From Hadesarchaea archaeon (GTDB lineage: Archaea > Hadarchaeota > Hadarchaeia > Hadarchaeales > Hadarchaeaceae): 11,875 bases of DNA. The notes under the pieces were generated by a model that ran no database searches, was not told where the DNA came from, and saw nothing but the letters and a program-made list of their open reading frames with translations. Of this stretch, positions 5,318 through 11,554 are shown in pieces. A program made the translations under genes and the position numbers. The stretch spans positions 1 to 11,875 of the forward strand of contig JACIWF010000030.1 in the NCBI GenBank assembly GCA_014361095.1. The letters are read 5' to 3'. Position 1 is the stretch's first letter, and each line of letters begins with the position of its first letter.

Positions 5318-8314
5318 TTGGCTTCAGTAACGGGGAAAACGCCACCGGGGGAAGTCCCTGGAGAGGACCGGGAGCAGCAGCTCTGGAACGAGTTTCTCTC
5401 GATGATTCGCGGCACCCATCCCAGGTGTCATGGCAACCCGCAGTACCTGATCGGGATCCAGCCAGGGTACGGCCCGAGATACGTTCCCGTCCGCGATCTC
5501 TATCATGTTTTGGTAACGGGCCTGACGGGAAGCGGAAAGAGCGTGTTCCTCCTCTCCCAGATCCTTCAGGATATCTACAGGGGTAACTCCGTTTTCGTCT
5601 TCGACCCGCACGGCGATCTGGTGGAAAAGGTACTTACCCATGTTCCGCGCGAAAGGTGGGACGACGTGGTCTACGTTAACCCGCTGACGGCAAAAGAGTA
5701 CGGGCGCGTGGTGAGGTACAACTTCCTCGAGATCAAGGAGGGCGAGGAGCCATCGATAGTCAAGCGCTCCTTCATGGATGCCCTGCACAAGAACTACCCG
5801 GACTTCTGGGGTCCGCGTCTCGACGCTATCATATCACACGCCATCGACCTGCTCTTCAAGAGCCCCGAGACGCCGACGCTACCGAAGCTGGGGCGGATAC
5901 TCTCCAAGGACACCTACCGCGAGATACTCCTTGAGCAGTGCAAGGACGAGGCGGTAAACGACTTCTGGCGCTCCACCTTCAAGAAGTACGAGGAGGACGC
6001 GATCACCTCGGCGCAGAACAAACTCTACAGGATCCTCGAAGAAACGCTGATAGAGCCGATAACCGCCGCGGAGCGATCGACGATAGACTTCGGCAACCTC
6101 ATGCAGGAGGGGAAGATAGTCCTGTTCGACCTGAGGGAGGGAGCCCTCACCGGCCAAATCACGAGCTTCATCGGCACCCTTTTCCTGGCGAGGATCTACC
6201 AGGCGGGGATGGCCAGGGAAAAGATACCGGAGGGGGAACGCGTCTACTGCCGCGTCTACGTCGACGAGGCCTCGCGCTTCCTGACCGGGGTGCTGAAGGA
6301 AAACATGCAGGCGCTGCGGAAGTACAACGTCTTCCTGACGGTTGTCTGCCAGAACCTTGACCAGTTCTCGAATGGGGTGAGATCCGAGGGCGGGATATCG
6401 CAGTACACGAGCACGGTCGTGGCATTCCAGTCATCTCAGGAGACCGCGAGGAGCCTCGAGGGTTTCTTTCCCAAGCTCCCCGCGCCGATCCACAAGCACC
6501 TGGAGCAGACCAAATTCCACAGTTTTTACATTTCCACGCTCGTGGGCACGAAAAGGGAGAACTACTACATCCAGTCGATAGATCCGGGCATCGGGGAGAA
6601 TAGACCCGAGGAGGTCATCAGGCACTCGCTGGAGAGGTATGGTGAAAGGTACGATGTCCAGGCGAAGCGGCCCGTCCTGGAGCTGCCTCCTTTCGAGTTT
6701 GGCCCCGCCGCGTTTTTCGCCCTCTCCGAGCTCGAGCAGCGCGGCGAGATGAGCGAGGAGGCCCTTCAGGAGAAGCTTGGCAAATTCGCGAAGATGGCCG
6801 TAAGGGACGCTCTCTTCAGGACGCTTTACGACCGCGGCTGGGCGACCTACGAGTGGAAGGAAGGTACGGCGAAAACAAAGCAGAGGTTCTGGCGCATCAC
6901 CGAGGCGGGCTTAGAGGTGCTCTACCCAACCGTGAAAATCTCGGGCAATCGCCTCGGCGGTGCCAAACACATCACCATGCTCTGCCTCGCCTGCAAACTG
7001 TATCGGGAACTCGGATTCTATCCGATGCTCATCACCGGCAAGAGCGAGTATGACACGGTCACCATCCAGGAGGGCCAGAGAAAGGTTGACGTATACCCGG
7101 ACATCATACTTTTCTCCCCCTACCCGGAGAGCACGACTCGGTTTAGCCCGACTTCCTGGGATGTCTCTCGGGCGATCGCCGTCGAGATCGAAGCATACCC
7201 GACGGGCGGCAAACACACGGGCGCGCACCTCGACAGGACCCGGGCGCACTTTGTGAAGGCAAGGGATATCCTCGAAATGCCCGTTATCTTCGTCGTGCAC
7301 ACCGAGAGGGAGGCCGAAGCTGTCCGCAGGGCCATTCAGGAGGAGGGAGCAAACATCGTGCCGGACGTCAAGGCGAAGTATGCTCCGGGCAACGCTTCGG
7401 TCCGGGCCCTTGAGAGGGCGCTTGAGAAAGCGCTGGACTCCTCGGTGAACCCTGCTTTGGCGATGCAGATCAGAAAGCTTTGCGCCATGTCGAAGGATGC
7501 GGACATCAGCGAGGTGGCCGAGCCTGAGGACTTCATTGAAGAGAAGTTACCGGAGTACGTCAGCCACAGGTGGTATGAGAAGATGGTGCAGAGCGAGATA
7601 GAAGCGGAGCGAAAGGCCAAGGCCGCGGCGAAGGAGGAGAGGGAGAAAGAACTGGAAATACAGCTAATCGAAATGCCAAAGGAGCAGCAGCCTGCCCCTG
7701 CTACTGCGGTTGCGCTCGGCGAGAAAAAAGAGGAGGACGCCAAGGACTTGGTCATGCAGGAGTTGAAAAGGCTGAGACGACAGAGAATCGAGCCCCTGAA
7801 AGAGGACGGCTGGGTATTCTGGAAGGAGAGATTAAAAGATATCGACCATCTGTACGCAGGGAAGGTGCTGAACGGCAATCCCGAGCGGGTGCACGTTGAT
7901 TTCTTCGATGATGCCGCAAAAGAGGTGGTTTCGGAACTCGGCATTTCCCTTGAGCCCTGCTGCCCGGAGCAGTTCAGTCCAGAGTCGAGGCAGCCGAAAT
8001 TTGCGGTGGTGAAACCGCCGGAAGAGAAGGAACAACCGCAACCCGGGCAGCAAGTTGAAACGCCGCCTGCGCCCTCTGCGCAAACAGCGCGGGTGAGACA
8101 GCTGACTATCCCGCCGAAGCCAAGCGAAGACCGCGAGTCAAAAGTGGTGGAGCTGAAGCAAATGGGAGCGAAATGGTACATAGATAAGAAATCCGATAAA
8201 CAGTACGTTCGCGTTTGCGTTTGGGAAGAAGGAAAAAGAAAGTACATACGTTTGGGCCTTCTTGACGAAGAACTCAGACAAATACTCAAAAAGCATAATG
8301 TTATTTTGCAGTAG
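5318..8314 (+). CDS. VirD4/TraD-like conjugation ATPase with winged-helix and PD-(D/E)XK-like domains
   Basis: The protein has 998 residues from the TTG at 5318, which has GGAGGT 7 bases upstream; an in-frame TTG at 5297 lacks this. The motor domain (about 55-440) shows Walker A GLTGSGKS (68-75), the FDPHGD signature (95-100) typical of VirD4/TraD/TrwB pumps, Walker B VYVDEA (313-318) and a QNLDQF sensor (345-350). No N-terminal membrane span is seen, unlike most VirD4 proteins, so membrane contact may be through partners. Residues 464-540 form a winged-helix-like segment. Residues 545-665 resemble a PD-(D/E)XK nuclease: P594-D595, E623-x-E625 and K647. Residues 750-780 are a charged coiled coil, 880-945 a Pro/Gln linker, and 950-998 a small basic strand-rich domain. 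It should couple and pump DNA through the channel. Nuclease or relaxase activity is inference. Confidence 0.85.
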   Translation: MASVTGKTPPGEVPGEDREQQLWNEFLSMIRGTHPRCHGNPQYLIGIQPGYGPRYVPVRDLYHVLVTGLTGSGKSVFLLSQILQDIYRGNSVFVFDPHGDLVEKVLTHVPRERWDDVVYVNPLTAKEYGRVVRYNFLEIKEGEEPSIVKRSFMDALHKNYPDFWGPRLDAIISHAIDLLFKSPETPTLPKLGRILSKDTYREILLEQCKDEAVNDFWRSTFKKYEEDAITSAQNKLYRILEETLIEPITAAERSTIDFGNLMQEGKIVLFDLREGALTGQITSFIGTLFLARIYQAGMAREKIPEGERVYCRVYVDEASRFLTGVLKENMQALRKYNVFLTVVCQNLDQFSNGVRSEGGISQYTSTVVAFQSSQETARSLEGFFPKLPAPIHKHLEQTKFHSFYISTLVGTKRENYYIQSIDPGIGENRPEEVIRHSLERYGERYDVQAKRPVLELPPFEFGPAAFFALSELEQRGEMSEEALQEKLGKFAKMAVRDALFRTLYDRGWATYEWKEGTAKTKQRFWRITEAGLEVLYPTVKISGNRLGGAKHITMLCLACKLYRELGFYPMLITGKSEYDTVTIQEGQRKVDVYPDIILFSPYPESTTRFSPTSWDVSRAIAVEIEAYPTGGKHTGAHLDRTRAHFVKARDILEMPVIFVVHTEREAEAVRRAIQEEGANIVPDVKAKYAPGNASVRALERALEKALDSSVNPALAMQIRKLCAMSKDADISEVAEPEDFIEEKLPEYVSHRWYEKMVQSEIEAERKAKAAAKEEREKELEIQLIEMPKEQQPAPATAVALGEKKEEDAKDLVMQELKRLRRQRIEPLKEDGWVFWKERLKDIDHLYAGKVLNGNPERVHVDFFDDAAKEVVSELGISLEPCCPEQFSPESRQPKFAVVKPPEEKEQPQPGQQVETPPAPSAQTARVRQLTIPPKPSEDRESKVVELKQMGAKWYIDKKSDKQYVRVCVWEEGKRKYIRLGLLDEELRQILKKHNVILQ

Positions 8315-8365
8315 TGGCACAGTGGCACACGCAGTGGCACAGTAGTGGCACAGTAGTGGCACACG
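8314..8365 (+). repeat. Five GTGGCAC iterons
   Basis: GTGGCAC occurs at 8314, 8322, 8334, 8345 and 8356. The last three lie exactly 11 bases apart as AGTGGCACAGT-type units, one turn of the helix. The first copy begins on the last base of the ATPase stop codon, and the array ends about 10 bases before a TATA box. Such phased direct repeats are usual for plasmid replication origins (iterons) or for cooperative repressor or activator sites. I cannot tell which from sequence alone. Confidence 0.85.
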
Positions 8366-8374
8366 ATGTTAATC

Positions 8375-8384
8375 CATATAAAGG
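8375..8384 (+). promoter_or_regulatory. TATA box downstream of the iterons
   Basis: CATATAAAGG forms a good archaeal TATA element, with the start of transcription expected near 8404-8408. The iterons lie immediately upstream, where activators or repressors act. The next coding start is at 8678, leaving an untranslated stretch of about 270 bases. Confidence 0.6.
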
Positions 8385-8404
8385 CCCTTTCTCCATTATT
8401 TCTC

Positions 8405-8619
8405 GAGAAAAACACAAGAAAAACGCCCTTATTTGGGCATTACGATGACCAAGCGCGGCAACGCGTTTGGCGCGGACGGGATGAGTGTCCGCAACTGAAG
8501 GCGATGGTGTATCGGAACGTTTTTCGAAGGTAGTTGTGGTTAGGTTCAAGTCGTTTTTGAGCTGCCGGTGCGAACAGAGCGTCTAAGTCCTGGCTCACCT
8601 CTTCTCTAGCGCTTTTTTT
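8405..8619 (+). ncRNA. Candidate structured leader or small RNA
   Basis: The stretch 8315-8677 holds no convincing gene. After the TATA box come three consecutive hairpins: GCCC/GGGC (8425-8438), a 7-pair stem with one G-U pair and a GCAA (GNRA) loop at 8451-8468, and GCGGAC/GTCCGC (8472-8492). The stretch ends in a run of seven T (8613-8619), an archaeal terminator-like sequence. A transcript of about 215 nucleotides would fit these marks. It may be a free RNA or the 5' leader of the 8678 gene. A 17-codon frame at 8444 spans the second and third hairpins and has no SD. I recognise no known RNA family. Confidence 0.35.
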
Positions 8620-8677
8620 GGTGAATTATTTCACGGGAAGAGGCCGGCAGAGGCAAAACGAAAAGGAGGGGGTGGCA

Positions 8678-9190
8678 TTGGAGTACTTCAAAGCCACGAA
8701 AAAGACCGCGAGTGATGATCTGCTCGCGCGTGCTAAAAAGATCGTGGAGTTCGCGCGGCTCCACGACCCGGAAGTGAAGGAATTTCCGAACGACCCAGAG
8801 GAAGCAGCAAAACTACTGTACCAGCGAGTGTTAAAGCCGATGCCGGATTTCAAAAACGGCAACGGGATCCTGAACGGCTTTGACGATGAACTTGACACCG
8901 TGGTGGCGAAAAGGTTGTTGCAGTGCTGCTGCAACCTGAAGTCCATCAAGGATCCGGCAGAACTGAAGGACTACCACCAGGTGAAGGTCTTTATTGAGTT
9001 CGTTGAAGGCCTTCGAAAGCGTGGCTGGTCCTTCAAAGTCGTCGCCTACAAACACGATGAAGACGGCGACGTGGAGAAAATCGTTGTCAAGCAGACCGGG
9101 GTGCACCCTCGAAAAATCGACGCCGCTCTCGAAAGTATCAGTCTGGTCAAGAACCTCACGCAGGTTGTTCTCGCGGCTCCAAGTGAGTAG
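8678..9190 (+). CDS. Unknown 170-residue soluble protein (MEYFK family N-terminus)
   Basis: I do not recognise this protein. It is soluble and mixed helix/strand, with a basic N-terminus (MEYFKATKKTA), a Cys-Cys-Cys run near residues 83-85 and a C-terminal strand (VEKIVVKQTG) followed by a helix. The TTG at 8678 is chosen because GGAGG at 8665-8669 lies 8 bases upstream, and because the resulting MEYFK start matches that of the gene at 9571, which has a clear ATG and similar SD context. In-frame GTG and TTG codons further up (8672, 8618) have poor or no ribosome sites. It follows the long structured leader and ends directly in an intrinsic-type terminator. A plasmid maintenance or DNA-binding role is possible but unsupported by motifs. 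Confidence 0.65.
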   Translation: MEYFKATKKTASDDLLARAKKIVEFARLHDPEVKEFPNDPEEAAKLLYQRVLKPMPDFKNGNGILNGFDDELDTVVAKRLLQCCCNLKSIKDPAELKDYHQVKVFIEFVEGLRKRGWSFKVVAYKHDEDGDVEKIVVKQTGVHPRKIDAALESISLVKNLTQVVLAAPSE

Positions 9191-9227
9191 TCGGGCGAAA
9201 CCGCTCGACTCGTTTTCTTTCTTTTTG
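9191..9227 (+). terminator. Hairpin plus T-tract after the 8678 gene
   Basis: Directly after the stop codon, 9191-9208 folds into a 7-pair stem with a 4-base loop (one G-U pair). It is followed by pyrimidine-rich GTTTTCTTTCTTTTTG. This resembles both bacterial intrinsic terminators and archaeal T-rich terminators. Confidence 0.75.
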
Positions 9228-9324
9228 ACCGGACCAAACCGGGCCACATCCGCACCCAAGGCAAGGGTCCCGAGAGGGGAGTGTCCGGCTCGCGGTGACT
9301 GCCCGGAATCAAAGAGGTAAAGGA

Positions 9325-9460
9325 ATGGAGCGTTTGTGGCGTATACACCTTCTTCTCCGAGAGGTCTTTGGCGACTCAGCTCTTGAGGTGCTGAACTACC
9401 TTTGGTCAGCACCTGACGGAGAATTGCTTCTCCGCGCTGAGAAGCTGCTCGGAGATTTAG
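9325..9460 (+). other. Upstream frame with strong RNA secondary structure
   Basis: An ATG at 9325 with GAGGT (9313-9317) 7 bases upstream opens a Leu-rich helical frame (MERLWRIHLLLREVF...) that runs without a stop into the 9571 gene. The same DNA contains nested inverted repeats: TCTCCGAG (9354-9361) pairs with CTCGGAGA (9448-9455) and encloses a 9-pair hairpin (9386-9394 with 9406-9414) and a GGAGAA/TTCTCC hairpin (9418-9433). A T-tract terminator follows. It may encode a short peptide or an N-terminal extension of the zinc-finger protein, or it may be a small RNA. The joining stretch (residues 50-82 of the long frame) is Pro/Gly/Ser-rich and not domain-like. Confidence 0.4.
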
Positions 9461-9462
9461 CC

Positions 9463-9484
9463 ACTGTTTTTCCTTCTTTTTCCC
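9463..9484 (+). terminator. T-tract terminator before the 9571 gene
   Basis: A pyrimidine tract of the form GTTTTTCCTTCTTTTTCCC follows the branched hairpin structure at 9354-9455. It closely matches the tracts after 9208 and 10306. Unlike them, it lies inside an open frame, so termination here would compete with read-through into the zinc-finger gene. Confidence 0.5.
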
Positions 9485-9522
9485 GCCTTTGTTCCCCGGC
9501 CTCATCGCGGCGGGCGGGTGAA

Positions 9523-9536
9523 TGGCCGCAAGGCCA
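9523..9536 (+). promoter_or_regulatory. GNRA-loop hairpin in leader of the 9571 gene
   Basis: TGGCC-GCAA-GGCCA is a perfect 5-pair stem closed by a GNRA tetraloop. It sits between the T-tract and the A-rich SD (AAAAAAAAGGAGG, ending at 9563). No TATA box is visible between the tract and the gene, so the mRNA probably comes from upstream. Confidence 0.45.
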
Positions 9537-9570
9537 GCCAACAGGGGGACAAAAAAAAGGAGGGTATAGT

Positions 9571-10293
9571 ATGGAATATTTCAAAAAGAAAAGGAAAGCG
9601 GAAACGAAGCCGGAAAGCACCAATCCTCAGCGCCTCTATGAAAACTCTATGCCAAAAGAAACGGTGGAAGCGGCAAGAGAAGCCCTGCAAAAGGTCCTTG
9701 AAGAGACCGCGAAAGCTTGGGCAGAAGTTTTGCCCAAGTCTAAGGTTACCGAGCTGAAAAACGCCGGAAGGGAAATAGCGAAGCGCTACCAGCGAAAGGT
9801 CCTACCAATCTCTGCGCTGATCAAACGCGCGCTCGCCGTTTCGGAGTTTATACAGGCCGCAAAAAAGCTGAGCGGAGCGTCGATCAGCGACAGAGATATT
9901 GAACCGCACCACACCAAAAAAGGATGGTTCTTCACCTGCAAGTACTGCGGCGATGGAGTTGTGGCCGCACGGGCACAACACATCGAGGAATGCAAGGGAA
10001 AACAGCAGCTTCTCGTCAAACTGGGGCTTTTCGAAGCATACCGCATCCATGCGCCTGAAGGGCCGGTCTACCCCGATCTCATTGAGGTCGTGGACGGCAA
10101 AGTCCTGTGTTCGATCTGCGGCGAAGAGATCAGGAGCCTGGACGACCTCAAGATCGGCGACGGTAGGCTGGGATGCAGGACGCTGGAAACCGTATTGAAG
10201 CAAAAGGAAGCGTGGCGCTCCGCAGTAGTCAACGGATGGTTGGTTAAAGTTTACGGCAACCGGCTTCACATTTCCTCAGCCCAGCAGGGGTAA
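9571..10293 (+). CDS. Two-zinc-finger protein of unknown function
   Basis: The 240-residue product begins MEYFKKKRKA, like the 8678 protein. Residues 28-100 are helical and charged. A first zinc-binding site of C2HC type is formed by Cys123, Cys126, His137 and Cys141. A second set, Cys180 and Cys183 with Cys202, has only three obvious ligands. A strand-rich tail follows (VVNGWLVKVYGNRLHI). Such paired fingers in plasmid and viral proteins usually bind DNA or RNA or mediate assembly; the specific role is unknown. The ATG at 9571 is chosen for GGAGG 7 bases upstream and the shared N-terminus. The frame extends upstream to an alternative ATG at 9325. The stop codon lies within the loop of a strong terminator hairpin. 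Confidence 0.7.
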   Translation: MEYFKKKRKAETKPESTNPQRLYENSMPKETVEAAREALQKVLEETAKAWAEVLPKSKVTELKNAGREIAKRYQRKVLPISALIKRALAVSEFIQAAKKLSGASISDRDIEPHHTKKGWFFTCKYCGDGVVAARAQHIEECKGKQQLLVKLGLFEAYRIHAPEGPVYPDLIEVVDGKVLCSICGEEIRSLDDLKIGDGRLGCRTLETVLKQKEAWRSAVVNGWLVKVYGNRLHISSAQQG

Positions 10294-10321
10294 GCCCTTC
10301 TGCTGGTTTTTCTCCTTTTTT
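10281..10321 (+). terminator. Strong hairpin terminator spanning the stop codon
   Basis: CCAGCAG (10281-10287) pairs with CTGCTGG (10300-10306), and GGG (10288-10290) with CCC (10295-10297). TTTTTCTCCTTTTTT follows. The TAA of the upstream gene (10291-10293) lies in the loop, so translating ribosomes would disrupt the hairpin until release. Confidence 0.8.
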
Positions 10322-10352
10322 CGACCCGGACAAAACTCCCAAACCCGCCCTG

Positions 10353-10366
10353 CCAGCGTGAGCTGG
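10353..10366 (+). promoter_or_regulatory. GNRA-loop hairpin in leader of the 10413 gene
   Basis: CCAGC-GTGA-GCTGG is a perfect 5-pair stem with a GNRA loop, partly nested in an outer CGCCC/GGGCG pairing (10346-10350 with 10373-10377). As at 9523, it lies between a T-tract terminator and a GACAAAAAAAGG-type SD leader. Confidence 0.45.
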
Positions 10367-10412
10367 GCGACCGGGCGCGCGGGTGTGGGGAGAGACAAAA
10401 AAAGGTGAGAAT

Positions 10413-11057
10413 ATGGAACCAATTAGAAAAATGTCTGCGGTCTCAAAATTGGGTTCTGAGTGGCTGACCGGGAAACTCATTCTTGATGTCTGCGCTTTCA
10501 GACGGCCAGATATTGGTGAAAAAATAACCATCCACCCATCGCATCTCCACCCAGATCATGTCATATTGCCGGGAGAGCTTGTGAACCGAGAAGCGGTTAT
10601 CAAAGGACCGTCCAGTCTCCTTTCTGAGCTTAAAGAGGAAGTTGGATACCAACGACTTCTACAGGTGAACTCCCATGTCGAGTTTGAGGAATACACAGAC
10701 GTAGTCGGCCCACTACCCCACACTTCGTACAGTCCGAAGCAAGGAAAATACGTCGTTAGTAATTCATTCGGGCGTTTTTTCCCAGGAGATGTTCTTTTTG
10801 TCCCAGAATGTGATGACCCAAAAAGCATAATCCAAAAGTACAGACCCAAAGTCTCAATTGTTATGGCCTCTGCCAGAAGTCGTCGCTTTCAAGTGAACTT
10901 CTACGATTACGTGAACATTGACATTCTCATTGACAATAGGATTTGGTTTTGGCAAAAGCACGAAGACAATGTGATGCCCAAGGCGTTTTTTTCGTGTACT
11001 CAAGAAGACAAGCATTCCTTCGCAGAAAGGAGGGGATTTGTATATACAAGCTTATAA
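10413..11057 (+). CDS. Metallo-beta-lactamase-fold protein
   Basis: The 214-residue protein contains the HxHxDH signature as HLHPDH (residues 44-49). A later His103 (GPLPHTS) and Asp126 (FPGDVLF) match the further metal ligands of the metallo-beta-lactamase (MBL) superfamily in order and spacing. Members hydrolyse esters, thioesters or phosphodiesters, including nucleic acids, using two metal ions. The final His ligand may be His183 or His201. There is no beta-CASP insert, so it is more like small UlaG-type or general MBL hydrolases than a CPSF-type RNase. The substrate is unknown. The ATG at 10413 has GGTGA 4 bases upstream. The gene is more A+T-rich than the transfer operon, suggesting separate acquisition. 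Its 3' end contains the first GTATATAC palindrome of the next promoter. Confidence 0.7.
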   Translation: MEPIRKMSAVSKLGSEWLTGKLILDVCAFRRPDIGEKITIHPSHLHPDHVILPGELVNREAVIKGPSSLLSELKEEVGYQRLLQVNSHVEFEEYTDVVGPLPHTSYSPKQGKYVVSNSFGRFFPGDVLFVPECDDPKSIIQKYRPKVSIVMASARSRRFQVNFYDYVNIDILIDNRIWFWQKHEDNVMPKAFFSCTQEDKHSFAERRGFVYTSL

Positions 11058-11094
11058 AGCATTTAAAAGCAATTGTATATATGGTATATACAAG
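11040..11094 (+). promoter_or_regulatory. Promoter with GTATATAC operators
   Basis: GTATATACAAG occurs at 11040-11050 and 11084-11094, and a shorter GTATATA at 11075. GTATATAC is self-complementary. Between the two copies lie TATA-like TTATAAAG (11052-11059) and TTTAAAAG (11062-11069), predicting a start near 11080-11095, inside the second repeat. The two full copies are 44 bases apart, about four helical turns. This is a plausible autoregulated operator for the RHH protein that follows. Confidence 0.55.
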
Positions 11095-11106
11095 GAGGCG
11101 CGTGTT

Positions 11107-11523
11107 TTGAAAGTTGAACTTCCCGCCAAGTACGCACACATTTTCGAAGATGTGCCCCACATATTTCGGTCCGTGGAGATAAGAGGAGACAAGGCCATCG
11201 TTGAACTTGCACTCGGGTTCAGTGTAAAAAGAACTGCTCTCAACATGCAGCCAAAAGAGTTTCGGGATTTCTATGATTCAATAAAAGTTTCTGAAGGAAG
11301 GAAGACCCTAAAATTTTCTGAAGTGACTCTAGAACCAACAAAAACTGCCGGATTATATTTTAGGATCCCCGCGACTGCGTTGGCGCTCATAAAAGAAGCT
11401 GCGAAGCTCAGCAACGAATCTCTCTCAGAATATTGTTTAAAAACAATCCTCGCCAGAACCGTGGAAGAGTTGAAGTCTTACGCAGAATCGCAGGCATCGA
11501 AAGGCGCAACCCACGGTGGCTAA
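11107..11523 (+). CDS. Probable regulator with C-terminal ribbon-helix-helix segment
   Basis: The 138-residue protein has an N-terminal strand-rich half (about 1-85) of no family I recognise. Its C-terminal segment (about 86-130) reads as an RHH fold: a strand (AGLYFRIPA), a helix (LALIKEAAKLSN) and a second helix starting ESLSEYCLKTIL. RHH proteins bind palindromic or repeated operators as dimers of dimers, and the GTATATAC repeats lie just upstream. The TTG at 11107 is chosen because GGAGG (11094-11098) lies 8 bases before it. The in-frame ATG at 11038 would overlap the previous gene and the promoter. It is relatively A+T-rich like its neighbour. The stop codon lies in the loop of a large hairpin. 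Confidence 0.6.
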   Translation: MKVELPAKYAHIFEDVPHIFRSVEIRGDKAIVELALGFSVKRTALNMQPKEFRDFYDSIKVSEGRKTLKFSEVTLEPTKTAGLYFRIPATALALIKEAAKLSNESLSEYCLKTILARTVEELKSYAESQASKGATHGG

Positions 11524-11554
11524 CTCCGTCTTGAAAGAGTTCACCGTGGGCTGC
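11507..11554 (+). repeat. Long hairpin over the stop codon of the 11107 gene
   Basis: CCCACGGTG (11510-11518) pairs with CACCGTGGG (11542-11550), with inner AACTC/GAGTT pairing and outer GCA/TGC pairs beyond one mismatch. It is followed by GACAAAAAAAA, not a T-tract, so it is not a standard terminator on this strand. It may protect the mRNA end, or form part of the cis-acting repeat region to its right. Confidence 0.6.

Noticed and set aside
8314..8365. CRISPR array
   Set aside because: The repeats are only 7-11 bases, with spacers of 1-5 bases, and no cas gene is visible. They are iterons, not CRISPR repeats.
7336..8415. Minus-strand open frame (359 codons)
   Set aside because: It is opposite the ATPase C-terminus and runs through the iterons. 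The Ser/Cys/Phe-rich composition is that of an antisense shadow.
8440..8500. C/D box small RNA (ATGA and CTGA boxes)
   Set aside because: The boxes are imperfect and about 50 bases apart, too far for an archaeal C/D guide RNA with D' and C' boxes.
8543..8552. GGTTCAAGTC, resembling a tRNA T-loop
   Set aside because: The flanking bases do not pair as a T-stem, and no acceptor, D or anticodon arm can be drawn.
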